From JAGNDO01 sp963704975 (GTDB lineage Bacteria; Chloroflexota; Anaerolineae; Caldilineales; Caldilineaceae), in assembly GCA_963704975.1 (NCBI GenBank), contig CAVPIK010000009.1, forward strand, positions 1 to 64,000: a stretch of 64,000 nucleotides of DNA, written 5' to 3'. Numbering within the stretch: position 1 is the first letter of the stretch; each line of letters begins with the position of its first letter. The position numbers and the translations under genes were made by a program. The notes under the pieces were generated by a model, which saw only the letters and a program-made list of their open reading frames with translations, was not told the DNA's origin and did not search any database. Shown here piece after piece: positions 44,330 through 53,383 of the stretch.

Positions 44330-45016
44330 TTTTGCCAGCGCCTCTCGTAGGGCGCTAATGTTGGCAGAAACGCTATCCTTTTCGTTGTAAACCGCACTGC
44401 CCACGACCACCACGTTTGCCCCGCTCAAGGCAATATCCCGAATATTGTACACCCCAACACCGCCATCCACTTCCAACTCGCAGGTGGGATTGTATTCCCG
44501 GATCAGGGCGCGCATACGGCGTAGCTTGCTGGTGGTGGTCTCGATGAACCGCTGACCGCCAAAGCCAGGGTTGACGCTCATGATCAAGATCAGATCCACA
44601 AAGGGCAGGATCTCCCGCACGGCGTCCACGGGGGTGGAGGGGTTGAGGGCCACGCCGGCCTTGCACCCGGCGGCCACAATCTGCTCCACCGTGCGGTGCA
44701 GGTGCACGCTGGCCTCCACATGCACGGTCAGCAGATCCGCCCCGGCATCGATAAAGGCCCCCACATAGCGCTCCGGCGCATTCATCATCAAATGGACGTC
44801 CAGGGGCAGGCTGGTGGCCTGGCGCACGGCCTTGACGATCCCAGGGCCAAAGCTGATGTTGGGCACAAAGCAGCCATCCATCACATCCAAATGGATATAG
44901 TCGGCACCCCCGGCCTCGGCCTGGCGGATCTGCTCTGCCAGATTGCCAAAATCTGCGGTGAGGATGGAGGGGGCCAATTTGACGGGGGGTCGAGGTGACA
45001 TAGTTGAGGAAGGCAC
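44327..45016 (-). CDS. rpe: Ribulose-phosphate 3-epimerase
   Basis: Interconverts ribulose 5-phosphate and xylulose 5-phosphate. 229 residues, TIM barrel: LAPSILTADFGNLAEQI, YIHLDVMDGCFVPNISFGP, LDVHLMMNAPERYV, LILIMSVNPGFGGQRFI, LEVDGGVGVYNI and VVVVGSAVYNEKD. Asp and His metal ligands are present. GTG at 45016 has GAAAGG upstream. ATG 45001 is the alternative. Intact. Confidence 0.96.
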   Translation of the reverse strand: MPSSTMSPRPPVKLAPSILTADFGNLAEQIRQAEAGGADYIHLDVMDGCFVPNISFGPGIVKAVRQATSLPLDVHLMMNAPERYVGAFIDAGADLLTVHVEASVHLHRTVEQIVAAGCKAGVALNPSTPVDAVREILPFVDLILIMSVNPGFGGQRFIETTTSKLRRMRALIREYNPTCELEVDGGVGVYNIRDIALSGANVVVVGSAVYNEKDSVSANISALREALAK

Positions 45017-45038
45017 GGCGTCAACCTTTCATCGCTAA

Positions 45039-45075
45039 CAAAAAAGAGGCTGTCCATCAACTGGACAGCCTCCAG
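45039..45075 (-). terminator. Rho-independent terminator (minus strand)
   Basis: On the minus strand GAGGCTGTCCA, 5-nt loop, TGGACAGCCTC, then TTTTTT. It stops transcription arriving from the hydrolase/M50 operon before rpe. Confidence 0.88.
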
Positions 45076-45126
45076 TGTAGCACAAACGGAAGAGGCAGAC
45101 AAACGGCTTTTTTCGATCTTGTTTCT

Positions 45127-45192
45127 GCCCCTTTTGCCCCCCAACCTTGGGGGAACCGTCCACTACTCCCCCAGAATTGGGGGCTGGGGGGC
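45127..45192. repeat. Palindromic repeat family A, copy 3
   Basis: Same core as 11045-11123, slightly diverged (CCCCCCAACCTTGGGGG, ACCGTCCA). It lies just downstream of the alpha/beta hydrolase stop. Confidence 0.9.
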
Positions 45193-45196
45193 CGAC

Positions 45197-46003
45197 CTAT
45201 CCGCGCCGGGCCAGGAAATCCAGCATGAGTTCGGTCATCTTCCAGGGCTGGCGGAAGGCCAGGGCGTGGGTCTGGCCGGGGATGATGTGCAGTTCGGCAT
45301 CGGGCAGGGTCCAGGCCATGCGCTCGGGGATGTTGGGAGGGAAGAACTCGTCATCCTCGCCGTGGATCAGGCAGACGGGCAGGTGGAAGCTGGCCAGGGC
45401 GGTGAGGGGCAGATCGATGCCGTGGGTCAGGCGCAGATGGCGGAAACCGGGCAGCAGCACCTCTTCGTAGTAGCCTTCGTAGCGGAAGGGGTCGTGGAGC
45501 CGGGCGGTGGCTTCCATCCACCGATCCCCGGCGCGGAAGTCGTCCGGGGTAAGGGCGCTGGGGTTATCCGTGGTCTTGGGATTGGTGCTGTGGGTGGTGC
45601 TGATCAAGGTCAGGGTGCGGGGTTGGATCAACTGCCCGTGTACCAAAAGCTGGGCGATCATGCCGCCGCTGCTGGTGCCCGCCACATGGCCTTGATCTGC
45701 GCCCACGGCGGCCATCAACTGGGCGATCTGCCGGGCCATGTGGGTATGCTCGAAGGCCGCCGGCGCGCCCAATGAGCGGCCATGGCCGGGCAGATCCGGC
45801 ACCAGCAGGCGGAAGTGTTGGTTGAGGGTCGGGATCATGGCCCCCCAAGCCGCCCGGCCACTGCTCATGAAGTTGTGGAGCAGGGTCAGGGTGGGGGCAT
45901 CCGGGCCAGAGTCAGAAACCGGCGCTGGCCACACTTCGTAGAAAATCTGCCCGGTGTCGGTCGAGAAGAGCGCGCCTTCGGGAGCCGTCTCATGCTCACT
46001 CAT
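45197..46003 (-). CDS. Alpha/beta hydrolase
   Basis: 268 residues with the typical fold: LTLLHNFMSSGRAAWGAMIP, LVPDLPGHGRSLG, nucleophile Ser in VAGTSSGGMIAQ, Asp in LIHGEDDEFFPP and His in PGQTHALAF. The family includes many esterases and lactonases, and the substrate is unknown. It overlaps the M50 protease gene by 8 nt and is translationally coupled to it. Confidence 0.9.
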   Translation of the reverse strand: MSEHETAPEGALFSTDTGQIFYEVWPAPVSDSGPDAPTLTLLHNFMSSGRAAWGAMIPTLNQHFRLLVPDLPGHGRSLGAPAAFEHTHMARQIAQLMAAVGADQGHVAGTSSGGMIAQLLVHGQLIQPRTLTLISTTHSTNPKTTDNPSALTPDDFRAGDRWMEATARLHDPFRYEGYYEEVLLPGFRHLRLTHGIDLPLTALASFHLPVCLIHGEDDEFFPPNIPERMAWTLPDAELHIIPGQTHALAFRQPWKMTELMLDFLARRG

Positions 46004-47258
46004 CGGTGCGGCGCTCCCGCGAGGGGTTGATTTTCATTTCCTTACGTTCGGTAGAGTTGGGCGTCACCTGGCCGCCCAGGGTTTGGATGGTGCCTTGCAG
46101 TTGGACCGGGGGCTGGGTGGCGGCCTGACGGTCAAATTGCGCCCCCATCACCTCGAAGACCTCGGTCAGGTCGGCCAGGGTGAGCAGCCCCTTGAATTCG
46201 CCCCGCTCCATCACCGCCACCACGGAGCTGCGGGACTGCATGATCTTCTCCCACACATCGGCCAAGGAGGAGGTGGGGGCGCAGGTGGGGATTTGGGCGG
46301 CGGGGACCATGGCATCCACGACCCGGCCCTCTTCGCCCACCTCTCGCAGGGCGGCCACCAGCCGGGCCCGGGTCAACACGCCCACAAAATTTCCCCCCAG
46401 ATCCAACACGGGGAAGTCGGCCTGATAGGTGGTCATGATCAGTTCCACGGCCCGCACCAGCCGTTCGCTGGCGAAGAGCTCCAGGGCATCGGCGTTGAGG
46501 GCGCTGCCCGCTGGCACTCGCTTCAGGACTGCCCGGCTCTCGACTGCCTCCAGTTCCGATCCCCCGCCGACATAGACAAAGAAGGCGATCAGGAGCATAA
46601 AAATACCGCCCCCCATAATTCCCCAAATGGCAAAGAGGATGGCCATGAACCGGCCTACGTAGACGGCAATTCGGGTGGCCCGCACATAGGGCAGGCCCAG
46701 GGCCAACAGCGCCCGCAGGATGCGTCCACCGTCCATGGGGAAGGCGGGGAGCAGGTTGAAGATGCCCAGCACCACATTGGTGACGGTGAGATAGATAATC
46801 AAGCCGCTGAAGCTGGGCACCTGCATTTGGGCGATCCAGCTCATAAAGCTGCCGCCCACGGTGCCGTTGCTCATGCCCAAGCCGATGGCTACGGCGGCCA
46901 CGGGCAACAACAGCACGGCCAGCACAAAGTTGACGAGCGGGCCAGCCACGGCGATCAGAAACTCTTGCATGGGCTTGTCGGGCATGCGCTCCAACTGGGC
47001 CACGCCGCCGATGGGCAGCAGGGTGATGGTGGGCACGTTGACTTTGAAATACTTGGCGGTCACCGCGTGGCCCAATTCGTGCAGCACCACGCATACAAAG
47101 AGAAAGAGGATGATGACTACGCCATAAAGCGCGCCGATCACCGGGCCGCTTGGCCCGCTGCTGTAAATAAACGCGCCCCAAGCCAGGATCAACACAAAGG
47201 ACCAGTGTACCTTCAGATCGATGCCGAATATGCGGAAGAGGGTGATGGATGTACCCAT
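45996..47258 (-). CDS. Site-2 protease-like M50 metalloprotease with CBS domains
   Basis: Intramembrane metalloprotease. 420 residues. Active site HELGH (VVLHELGHAVTAKYF) and NLLPAFPMDGGRILRAL supplies the third ligand Asp. About six membrane helices are followed by two CBS domains (about 250-380: LIMTTYQADFPVLDLGGN, SSVVAVMERGEFKGLLTLAD). Such rip/SpoIVFB-type proteases with CBS usually sense adenine nucleotides. Start at MGTSITLF, with AAAGGA upstream. The target protein is unknown. Confidence 0.93.
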   Translation of the reverse strand: MGTSITLFRIFGIDLKVHWSFVLILAWGAFIYSSGPSGPVIGALYGVVIILFLFVCVVLHELGHAVTAKYFKVNVPTITLLPIGGVAQLERMPDKPMQEFLIAVAGPLVNFVLAVLLLPVAAVAIGLGMSNGTVGGSFMSWIAQMQVPSFSGLIIYLTVTNVVLGIFNLLPAFPMDGGRILRALLALGLPYVRATRIAVYVGRFMAILFAIWGIMGGGIFMLLIAFFVYVGGGSELEAVESRAVLKRVPAGSALNADALELFASERLVRAVELIMTTYQADFPVLDLGGNFVGVLTRARLVAALREVGEEGRVVDAMVPAAQIPTCAPTSSLADVWEKIMQSRSSVVAVMERGEFKGLLTLADLTEVFEVMGAQFDRQAATQPPVQLQGTIQTLGGQVTPNSTERKEMKINPSRERRTDE

Positions 47259-47442
47259 GAATATTTTTCCTTTCTGAGCCATGAAAAGCAGGCAAGTTTG
47301 ATACCTGCATCTGTGCTCAGTTTATCTTTCTGGCCCAGCGTGGGACGTATCCCGGTATCCAATCTTGGGGATTCAAACGAAACGTTAATGCAGAGAACGG
47401 GAATCTTTCGGGATCTCAGGGGAGCATGGTGTGTGGTGCTCG

Positions 47443-47478
47443 ACCTTCCTGGAAGCTGCCAGCTTCCAGGAAGGTGTG
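47443..47478. repeat. Inverted repeat CTTCCTGGAAGCTGCC...
   Basis: Hairpin of about 14 bp (ccttcctggaagct and complement) in the spacer 47259-47490 upstream of the M50 gene and downstream of the DUF971 gene. It may act as a terminator for the latter, but no T run follows. Confidence 0.7.
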
Positions 47479-47490
47479 GCATGGTCCAAT

Positions 47491-47859
47491 TCAATCGAAA
47501 ATCAACGGCGGCGGCCCATCCGGGTTGCAGACCTCGCACGGGCAACTGGCCCGCAGACTGCTGAAGGCATAGATGCCCGTGTCGTGGCCGTCCGCCCAGG
47601 TGATGCGGAGGGCGTAGCCGCCCACAAGCTCGGCTCCGCTGACCTGGGCCGTGGGCAGAGGGCCGCTGGTCAAGGTCAGTTCATCCGTGGGCATAGCGGC
47701 CTTGCGCCGCTCTTCCCGGCAGGTGGCGCAGGGGCAGTGGGAACGCAGCCAGGCCAGGGAGAAGCCGCTGGCATGGCCATCCGCCCAAACTACGTTGAGC
47801 GCGCCCGCAGGCCGGTCGATCTTCAGGGTTCGGGGTTTGTGTATGGCTTGGCGAAACAT
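47491..47859 (-). CDS. DUF971 domain protein
   Basis: 122 residues. Two halves, each with VWADGHASGFSLAWLRSHCP or WADGHDTGIYAFSSLRASCP. DUF971 (gamma-butyrobetaine hydroxylase N-terminal-like) has the paired Cys motif CPCATC and CPCEVC, which probably binds Zn or Fe-S. Proteins of this kind are associated with Fe-S cluster handling. No genomic link here. Intact. Confidence 0.92.
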   Translation of the reverse strand: MFRQAIHKPRTLKIDRPAGALNVVWADGHASGFSLAWLRSHCPCATCREERRKAAMPTDELTLTSGPLPTAQVSGAELVGGYALRITWADGHDTGIYAFSSLRASCPCEVCNPDGPPPLIFD

Positions 47860-47884
47860 GGGCGAGACTCCGTGATGCGGGTGA

Positions 47885-47915
47885 AACGTGATGCGTGATG
47901 CGTGATGCGAGCTGG
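47885..47915. repeat. Heptamer array GTGATGC
   Basis: Three units of gtgatgc between the DUF971 and slipin genes, in the 91-bp spacer, which also holds the palindrome gtgaaacg...cgtttcac. Confidence 0.8.
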
Positions 47916-47950
47916 CAGCGTTTCATCTTTCACGTTTCACGTCATCACCC

Positions 47951-48721
47951 CTATTTTTTGTCCGTATTCATCAGCCCGGCGAAGTATTCCAGGGGCAGGG
48001 GGAAGACGATGGTGGTGTTGTGCTCCGTGCCGATCTCGGTCAGGGTTTGCAGATAGCGCAGTTGCAGGGCGCCAGGGGCGGCGGCCATGATGGTGGCGGC
48101 GCCGGCCAACTTCTGGGAGGCGTCCAGTTCACCTTCGGCGTGGATGATCTTGGCCCGTTTTTCACGCTCGGCCTCGGCCTGTTTGGCCATGGCCCGCTGC
48201 ATGGTCTGGGGCAATTCCACATCCTTGACCTCGACCACGCTGACCTTGATCCCCCAGGGCTCGGTCTGATCGTCGATGATCTGTTGCAGTTGGCGGTTGA
48301 TCTCGTCCCGCTCGGAGAGCAGTTCGTCCAGCTCACTCTGGCCCAGGACCGAGCGCAGGGTGGTCTGGGCGACCTGCTGGGTGGCCATCAGATAGTTGGT
48401 GATGTTGACCACGGCGGCCACGGGGTCCATGACCCGGAAGTAGCAGACCGCGTTGACCTTGACGGTCACGTTGTCCCGGGTGATGGCCTCCTGGCTGGGC
48501 ACGTCCAGGGTCACCACCCGCAGATCGACCTTCACCATCTGGTCGATGACAGGGATGATCCAGAAGAGGCCGGGACCCTTGGGGCCCTGCACCCGGCCCA
48601 GGCGGAAGATCACCCCTCGTTCATATTCCTGCACAATGCGCAGGGATGAGCGGATCAGAGAAAAAAGCACGGCAACGACGATGAGAAGAATCGGCAGGCT
48701 GCCTGAGATGGCTTCGAACAT
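47951..48721 (-). CDS. Slipin (SPFH/Band 7 family)
   Basis: 256 residues, N-terminal membrane hairpin (ILLIVVAVLFSLI), then YERGVIFRLGRVQGPKGPGL, VTLDVPSQEAITRDNVTVKV, QQVAQTTLRSVLGQSELDEL and VVEVKDVELPQTMQRAMAKQ. It is a stomatin/slipin branch, distinct from the SPFH protein at 31371. No NfeD partner is adjacent. It begins with a good AGGTTAACATG context. Confidence 0.95.
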   Translation of the reverse strand: MFEAISGSLPILLIVVAVLFSLIRSSLRIVQEYERGVIFRLGRVQGPKGPGLFWIIPVIDQMVKVDLRVVTLDVPSQEAITRDNVTVKVNAVCYFRVMDPVAAVVNITNYLMATQQVAQTTLRSVLGQSELDELLSERDEINRQLQQIIDDQTEPWGIKVSVVEVKDVELPQTMQRAMAKQAEAEREKRAKIIHAEGELDASQKLAGAATIMAAAPGALQLRYLQTLTEIGTEHNTTIVFPLPLEYFAGLMNTDKK

Positions 48722-48784
48722 GTTAACCTCCGTGGGTTTGGATAGATGTTGGATAGATCATGAAAAAGGACGGAACTACACATA

Positions 48785-48891
48785 GCCCTCCAGATTGGGG
48801 AGGGACCGTCCAAGTTACCGGACTTCGTCTTCGGCGATCCGGTTGATTTCGGCGATCGCTCCAATCTGGGGGAGGCTGGGAGGGGGTGCTT
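48785..48891. repeat. Palindromic repeat family B, copy 2 (inverted)
   Basis: Reverse complement of 32301-32440, with conserved CCCTCC...GATTGGGGAGGG, CCGTCCAAGTTACCGG and CAATCTGGGGGAGGCTGGGAGGG. It fills the spacer 48722-49115 between divergent slipin and DUF3048 genes. Confidence 0.9.
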
Positions 48892-49115
48892 GGCAGTAAA
48901 AACGGAGATCAAGTCGTCCCGTTTCAACAGTGAACAGGGGCGGGGAAGATTCACCAAGGTCATTATACCCCTAGCAACCGCCCATCACAACCGGCTGAGG
49001 GGTGACGTATCCCAGCCTGGCACGCCGTCGGCTTGACGACCGCGGATCGACAAAGTATCATACGCCCACACGTTTTGTTTGTACCAAAAACTCCTTTGAA
49101 TCAAGGATACACCCC

Positions 49116-50727
49116 ATGACCCAAAAATTCGGTTCCACGCCTCCCCTGTCCCGGCCCCCACAAGCCCCTCGGCCTCGCCGGTGGCTGCCCCTGGCCATCA
49201 TCCTGATCCTGTTGACCGCCCTGGCCGGGACGATTGCCGTGGTCAGCTTTGGGCCGGACAGTCTGCGCCGCCCCAGTGCCGAGACCGCCGCAGTGGAGGA
49301 GGCCCCGGTCCAGGCTGCGGAGATCCCGGCCCTGGAGCCGACCGCCACGGATGCGCCCCTGCCTTCGCCCACCCCCACCGAGATTCCCCCAGCGACCCCG
49401 ACTGCGGCCCCCACCCAGACCCCCAAACTCATGGGCGTGGTGAATGGGGATGTGGTCAACGTGCGGGAAGGGCCAAGCACTGCCTATCCTGTTTTGGGCC
49501 AGGTTCGGGAGGGGGAAGAAGTCGAGATCCAAGGTCAAAATAGTGACGGGGCTTGGTGGCAGATCTGTTGTCTGGCCGGGGGGGCGTCGAGCGAGGGGCA
49601 GGTCGGATGGATGGCGGCAGAATTTGTGGATGCGGGCTTTGGCGCCGAGGCAGGTCAGGCCATCCCCGTGGCCGAAGCGCCGCCCGTGCCCACCCCCGCC
49701 CCAGCCGCCCCCGTGGTGGCGGGCAGCAGCAGCGGGGATCAATCTGCGGCCTTGTTGGCCGCGCCGGCCTCTGGCCTGCCCGGTCCCGGCGGCTTCCCGG
49801 CGCCCGGCGGCACCAATCCCCTCACCGGGCTGCCCCTTTCCGGCGAAAACCAGAACCGGCGTCCGGCCATCGTCTGCATCAACAACGACTTTGCCGCCCG
49901 GCCCCAATATGGCCTGGCCCAGGCGGATGTGGCCTACGACTATTTGATGGAAGGCTTCAGCATCACCCGCTTCAGCGCCGTCTATTACGGCGACGACGCC
50001 GCCCGCATCGGCCCCGTGCGCAGCGCCCGGCTGATCAACTACTATCTGGGCGCGCTCTACGATGGCGGGCTGCTCTGCTCTGGGGCCAGCGACCAGGTGC
50101 GCTGGATCCTCAAGAACGACGCCCCCTTCCCCTATCTGGACATCGACCTGGACGACCCCAACAACAGCCGCTACTCGTCCAGCCTGGGCAGCGACTATCG
50201 CACCCGCTTGCAGACCAGCACCGCCGGCCTGCGGGCTTTTCTGGCCAACACGGGCACCCAGCGCGCCCCCAGCCTGCGCGGCTTCACCTTTGGGGATGTC
50301 CCCGGCGGCGGCGCACCGGCCAGCCAGATCAACATCCCCTTCCCCAGCGTGACGGGCAGTCAGGTGGCCTATACGTATGATGTGGGAAGTGGGCGATTTT
50401 TGCGTTTCTTGGGCGGGAATGCCCATGTGGACGGGGCGACGTGGCGCACAACTGGGCTTTGACAACGTGGTCGTGCAATATGTCCCCCACCAGGTGACGG
50501 ACATTGTGGAGGACAGTTTGGGCAGCAAGAGCATCCGCCTCAACCTCTTCGGCAGCGGACGGGCCATCGTCTTCCGCAACGGCCTGGCCTTCGAGGGCAC
50601 CTGGCGCAGCGACAGCCGGGGCGACACCCCCCACTTCTTCGCCAACGACGGCAGCGAGATCCCCCTCAAGCCGGGCAAAACGTGGATCAGCGTGGTGCCG
50701 TTGAACTACAGCATTGCGTATCAATAG
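49116..50727 (+). CDS. DUF3048 (YerB-like) protein with SH3 domain, one indel
   Basis: About 537 residues. Single N-terminal anchor (LPLAIILILLTALAGTIAVV), a Thr/Pro-rich linker (about 60-105), SH3-type bacterial domain (VVNGDVVNVREGPSTAYPVL, GQVGWMAAEFVDAGFG). A second linker and then the DUF3048 core follow: NPLTGLPLSGENQNRRPAIV and AQADVAYDYLMEGFSITRFS. The frame changes near 50440 (NAHVDGA then QLGFDNVVVQYVPHQV). The family includes YerB lipoproteins of unknown function. Likely extracytoplasmic. Confidence 0.9.
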
Positions 50728-50733
50728 AAAGGG

Positions 50734-51840
50734 TTATCGGCTAAACAACCCCTTCTGATCGTACTCTTCGGGATACTCGATCTTCATGTGGGCGTAGGCG
50801 GCACGGGTGGCGATGCGGCCACGGGGCGTGCGGTCGAGGAAGCCCAGTTGCAGCAGATAGGGCTCCACCACATCCATGATCGTGTCCCCCTCCTCGCTGA
50901 TGCTGGCGGCCAGGGTCTCCAAGCCGACCGGCCCGCCGCCAAACTTGACGATGATGGAATCCAACACCCGGCGGTCCAAGTCGTCCAGCCCCAACTCATC
51001 CACCTCCAACAGCGCCAAAGCCTGACGGGCCACAAGCTGGTTGATGTGACCGTCCGCCCGCACCTGGGCATAGTCCCGCACCCGGCGCAGCAGGCGCAGG
51101 GAGACACGGGGCGTGCCCCGTGAACGCTGGGCGATCTCCCTGGCCCCGTCCGCGTCCAGGGGCACGTCCAGGGATTTGGCGGCCCGGGTCACAATCTCTT
51201 CCAGGGCGTATTGCTCGTAGAAATCGAAGCGCTCCACCACGCCAAAGCGGGCGCGCAGGGGCGAGGTCAGCAAGGCCAGGCGGGTGGTGGCCCCGATGAT
51301 GGTAAAGCGGGGCAGCTTCAGGCGGATGCTGCGGGCGCCGGGTCCGCTGCCCACCACAATGTCCAGCACAAAATCTTCCATGGCCGGATAGAGGATTTCC
51401 TCCACAGCCTGGCGCAGCCGGTGGATCTCGTCGATAAAGAGGATGTCCCCCTTGCGCAGGTTGGTGAGGATGGCGGCCAGATCCCCCTGCTTTTCGATGG
51501 CCGGCCCGGCTGTGACCTTGACATTGGCCTGCATCTCGTTGCCCAAAATATGGCTCAGGGTCGTCTTGCCCAGCCCTGGCGGCCCATAGAGCAGCACGTG
51601 ATCCAGCGCCTCTTCCCGCCCCTTGGCCGCATCGACCAGAATGCGCATCTTCTCCCGCAGATGATCCTGGCCGATCATCTCGTCCAGGCTGCGGGGGCGC
51701 AGGGCGTAATCCACATGGCCATCCCCGGTCTGCTCTCCGCCGGAGACCACGCGGTCATCCCCGCCGGAGGAAGCTGGGGTCGGGGTCGGGGTCGGGTTGG
51801 GACTGGGTTGGCGGTTGATGGGTGTGCGTTCGTCGGCCAT
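50734..51840 (-). CDS. ruvB: Holliday junction branch migration helicase RuvB
   Basis: 368 residues. Walker A LLYGPPGLGKTTLSHILGNE, Walker B DILFIDEIHRL, sensor 1 IIGATTRLALLTSPLRARFG, Arg finger RFGVVERFDFY and C-terminal winged helix. The N-terminus carries a PTPTPTP linker. It ends 6 bp past the DUF3048 stop (convergent). No ruvA or ruvC is adjacent. Intact. Confidence 0.96.
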   Translation of the reverse strand: MADERTPINRQPSPNPTPTPTPASSGGDDRVVSGGEQTGDGHVDYALRPRSLDEMIGQDHLREKMRILVDAAKGREEALDHVLLYGPPGLGKTTLSHILGNEMQANVKVTAGPAIEKQGDLAAILTNLRKGDILFIDEIHRLRQAVEEILYPAMEDFVLDIVVGSGPGARSIRLKLPRFTIIGATTRLALLTSPLRARFGVVERFDFYEQYALEEIVTRAAKSLDVPLDADGAREIAQRSRGTPRVSLRLLRRVRDYAQVRADGHINQLVARQALALLEVDELGLDDLDRRVLDSIIVKFGGGPVGLETLAASISEEGDTIMDVVEPYLLQLGFLDRTPRGRIATRAAYAHMKIEYPEEYDQKGLFSR

Positions 51841-51858
51841 GCGCTTTCCGTTCTGGGT

Positions 51859-51893
51859 GACTGTGGGTCAATTGTGGGTCAATTGTGGGTCAA
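51859..51893. repeat. Three direct repeats of GTGGGTCAATT
   Basis: An 11-bp unit repeated three times just upstream of ruvB on the minus strand. It might be binding sites for a regulator or simple tandem slippage. Spacer 51894-52026 shows nothing else. Confidence 0.85.
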
Positions 51894-52026
51894 TCGAGAT
51901 GCTCTGATTATAGCAGACTCTGGGGTTGAATGAAACAAGCGTTCGGTTTGGGGCGATTGCGGCACCCCAAAGGTTCCCCAATCAGCGCTCAGAATACACT
52001 TGGATCATCTCGGTGTGTAAGCATGC

Positions 52027-52055
52027 TTGACGTCTACCCGAAAAACTGATATAAA
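52027..52055 (+). promoter_or_regulatory. Sigma70 promoter of the DksA-like gene
   Basis: TTGACG, 17-nt spacer, TATAAA. A TTGTTGTCAATT-like inverted stretch (about 52056-52085: ttgtcgccaattgacaacaa) follows in the leader, 139 bp ahead of the start. Confidence 0.65.
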
Positions 52056-52193
52056 GTTGTCGCCAATTGACAACAACTTGTTGGAACCTTTTGGCGTCTG
52101 TACCTGTTGTTAACACTATTCTACCATTTTCAACCGTGTCTTGAACTTCTGTGTCCCAGAATACTGTGTCTCAAACCAACGAGGGTTTTGACC

Positions 52194-52574
52194 ATGATTT
52201 CCCAAACATTTGTAGACCGTGAGCAAAAACGACTGTTGAAAGACCGTCCTTTGGTGGAGGATGAACTCCAACATCTGCGGGAGTATATGCAGGAAGAGGT
52301 CGATGTGGAGCCGGATGAGGGCGACGCCGAGATCTTCGAGCGGGAGAAAAACGCCGCCTTGATCGCCGTGCTGGAACGCAAGCTCATGGACATCGACGCC
52401 GCCCTGCGCGCCATCGACAAAGGCCAATACGGCATCTGCGAACGCTGCGGTGAGGCTATCGAGGAAGCTCGGCTGGAAGTAAAGCCCGACGCCACCCTCT
52501 GCCTCAACTGCCAGCGGGAGGTCGAAAAGCTCACCAAACGCAACCGGGGCGTACGCCCTCCGACCGTGTGGTAG
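52194..52574 (+). CDS. DksA/TraR-type C4 zinc-finger protein
   Basis: 126 residues. N-terminal coiled coil (FVDREQKRLLKDRPLVEDEL, EREKNAALIAVLERKLMDID), then IDKGQYGICERCGEAIEE and LCLNCQREVEK, which is the C4 zinc finger with CERC and CLNC. It may modulate RNA polymerase like DksA. The DxxDxA tip residues of true DksA are not evident. The start is ATG 52194. Confidence 0.93.
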   Translation: MISQTFVDREQKRLLKDRPLVEDELQHLREYMQEEVDVEPDEGDAEIFEREKNAALIAVLERKLMDIDAALRAIDKGQYGICERCGEAIEEARLEVKPDATLCLNCQREVEKLTKRNRGVRPPTVW

Positions 52575-52677
52575 CCGGCTGCGTCCGGCCAGCCTTCGCC
52601 CCAAAAACGTAGCCACTCGCTGCCAGCGTAGCAGATTTTCCGCCGCCATGCCTGTCCATCATCCCAGGGAGTCCTTC

Positions 52678-53328
52678 GTGACCACTTCCCGCGTCTACCC
52701 GTCATCTCATCCGCTGATCCGCCACAAGTTGACCCTGTTGCGGGATCGGCAAACAGAGCCGAAGAAGTTCCGAGAACTGGTCGGCGAGATGGCCGCCATG
52801 CTGGCCTATGAGGCCACCCAAGACCTGGTCCTCTCGCCAGTGACCATCGAGACCCCCCTCACCGGCATGGAGACGGAGATGTTGGCCGAAAACATCGGCC
52901 TGGTCCCCATCCTGCGGGCCGGGCTGGGCATGGTCAACGGGATTTGGAACGTGCTGCCCCAGGCCGAGGTGTGGCATCTGGGTCTCTATCGGGACGAGCG
53001 CACGCTCAAGCCCGTGGAATATTACAACAAGCTGCCCACCCAGCCCACGGTCTCCCTCTGCCTGCTGCTGGACCCCATGTTGGCCACGGGCGGCTCCGCC
53101 ATCGCCTCGGTGGATGTGCTCAAGCGCTGGGGCGTGGAGCGGATCAAGTTCGTGGGCATCCTGGCCGCCCCCGAAGGGGTGGCCGCCCTCAACGCCGCCC
53201 ACCCGGACGTGGACATCCACATCGGGGCCATCGACGAGCGGCTGACCGACACCAGCGACCCCTTCCCCCCCGGCTACATCTGGCCCGGTCTGGGCGACGC
53301 CGGCGACCGTCAGTTCGGCACGGCGTGA
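52678..53328 (+). CDS. upp: Uracil phosphoribosyltransferase
   Basis: Salvages uracil to UMP. 216 residues, starting with GTG (VTTSRVYPSSHPLI; GGGAG upstream). PRPP-binding loop LLLDPMLATGGSAIASVDVL, and uracil site YIWPGLGDAGDRQFGT. LVPILRAGLGMVNGIWNVLP and VGILAAPEGVAALNAAHPDV are also present. Intact. Confidence 0.95.
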   Translation: MTTSRVYPSSHPLIRHKLTLLRDRQTEPKKFRELVGEMAAMLAYEATQDLVLSPVTIETPLTGMETEMLAENIGLVPILRAGLGMVNGIWNVLPQAEVWHLGLYRDERTLKPVEYYNKLPTQPTVSLCLLLDPMLATGGSAIASVDVLKRWGVERIKFVGILAAPEGVAALNAAHPDVDIHIGAIDERLTDTSDPFPPGYIWPGLGDAGDRQFGTA

Positions 53329-53346
53329 TCAAACCCGATCCAATCA

Positions 53347-53383
53347 AAAGAGCCCGGTTCCGCAAGGAACCGGGCTTCTTATT
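53347..53383. terminator. Bidirectional terminator between upp and lipA
   Basis: Stem AAGAGCCCGGTTCC with complement, 4-nt GCAA loop, T-rich end on the plus strand, A-rich on the other. Confidence 0.9.

Noticed and set aside
45954..47564. 536-codon plus-strand frame
   Set aside because: Antisense shadow of the M50 protease gene; composition (Gly/His/Gln-rich) and lack of start signal argue against it.
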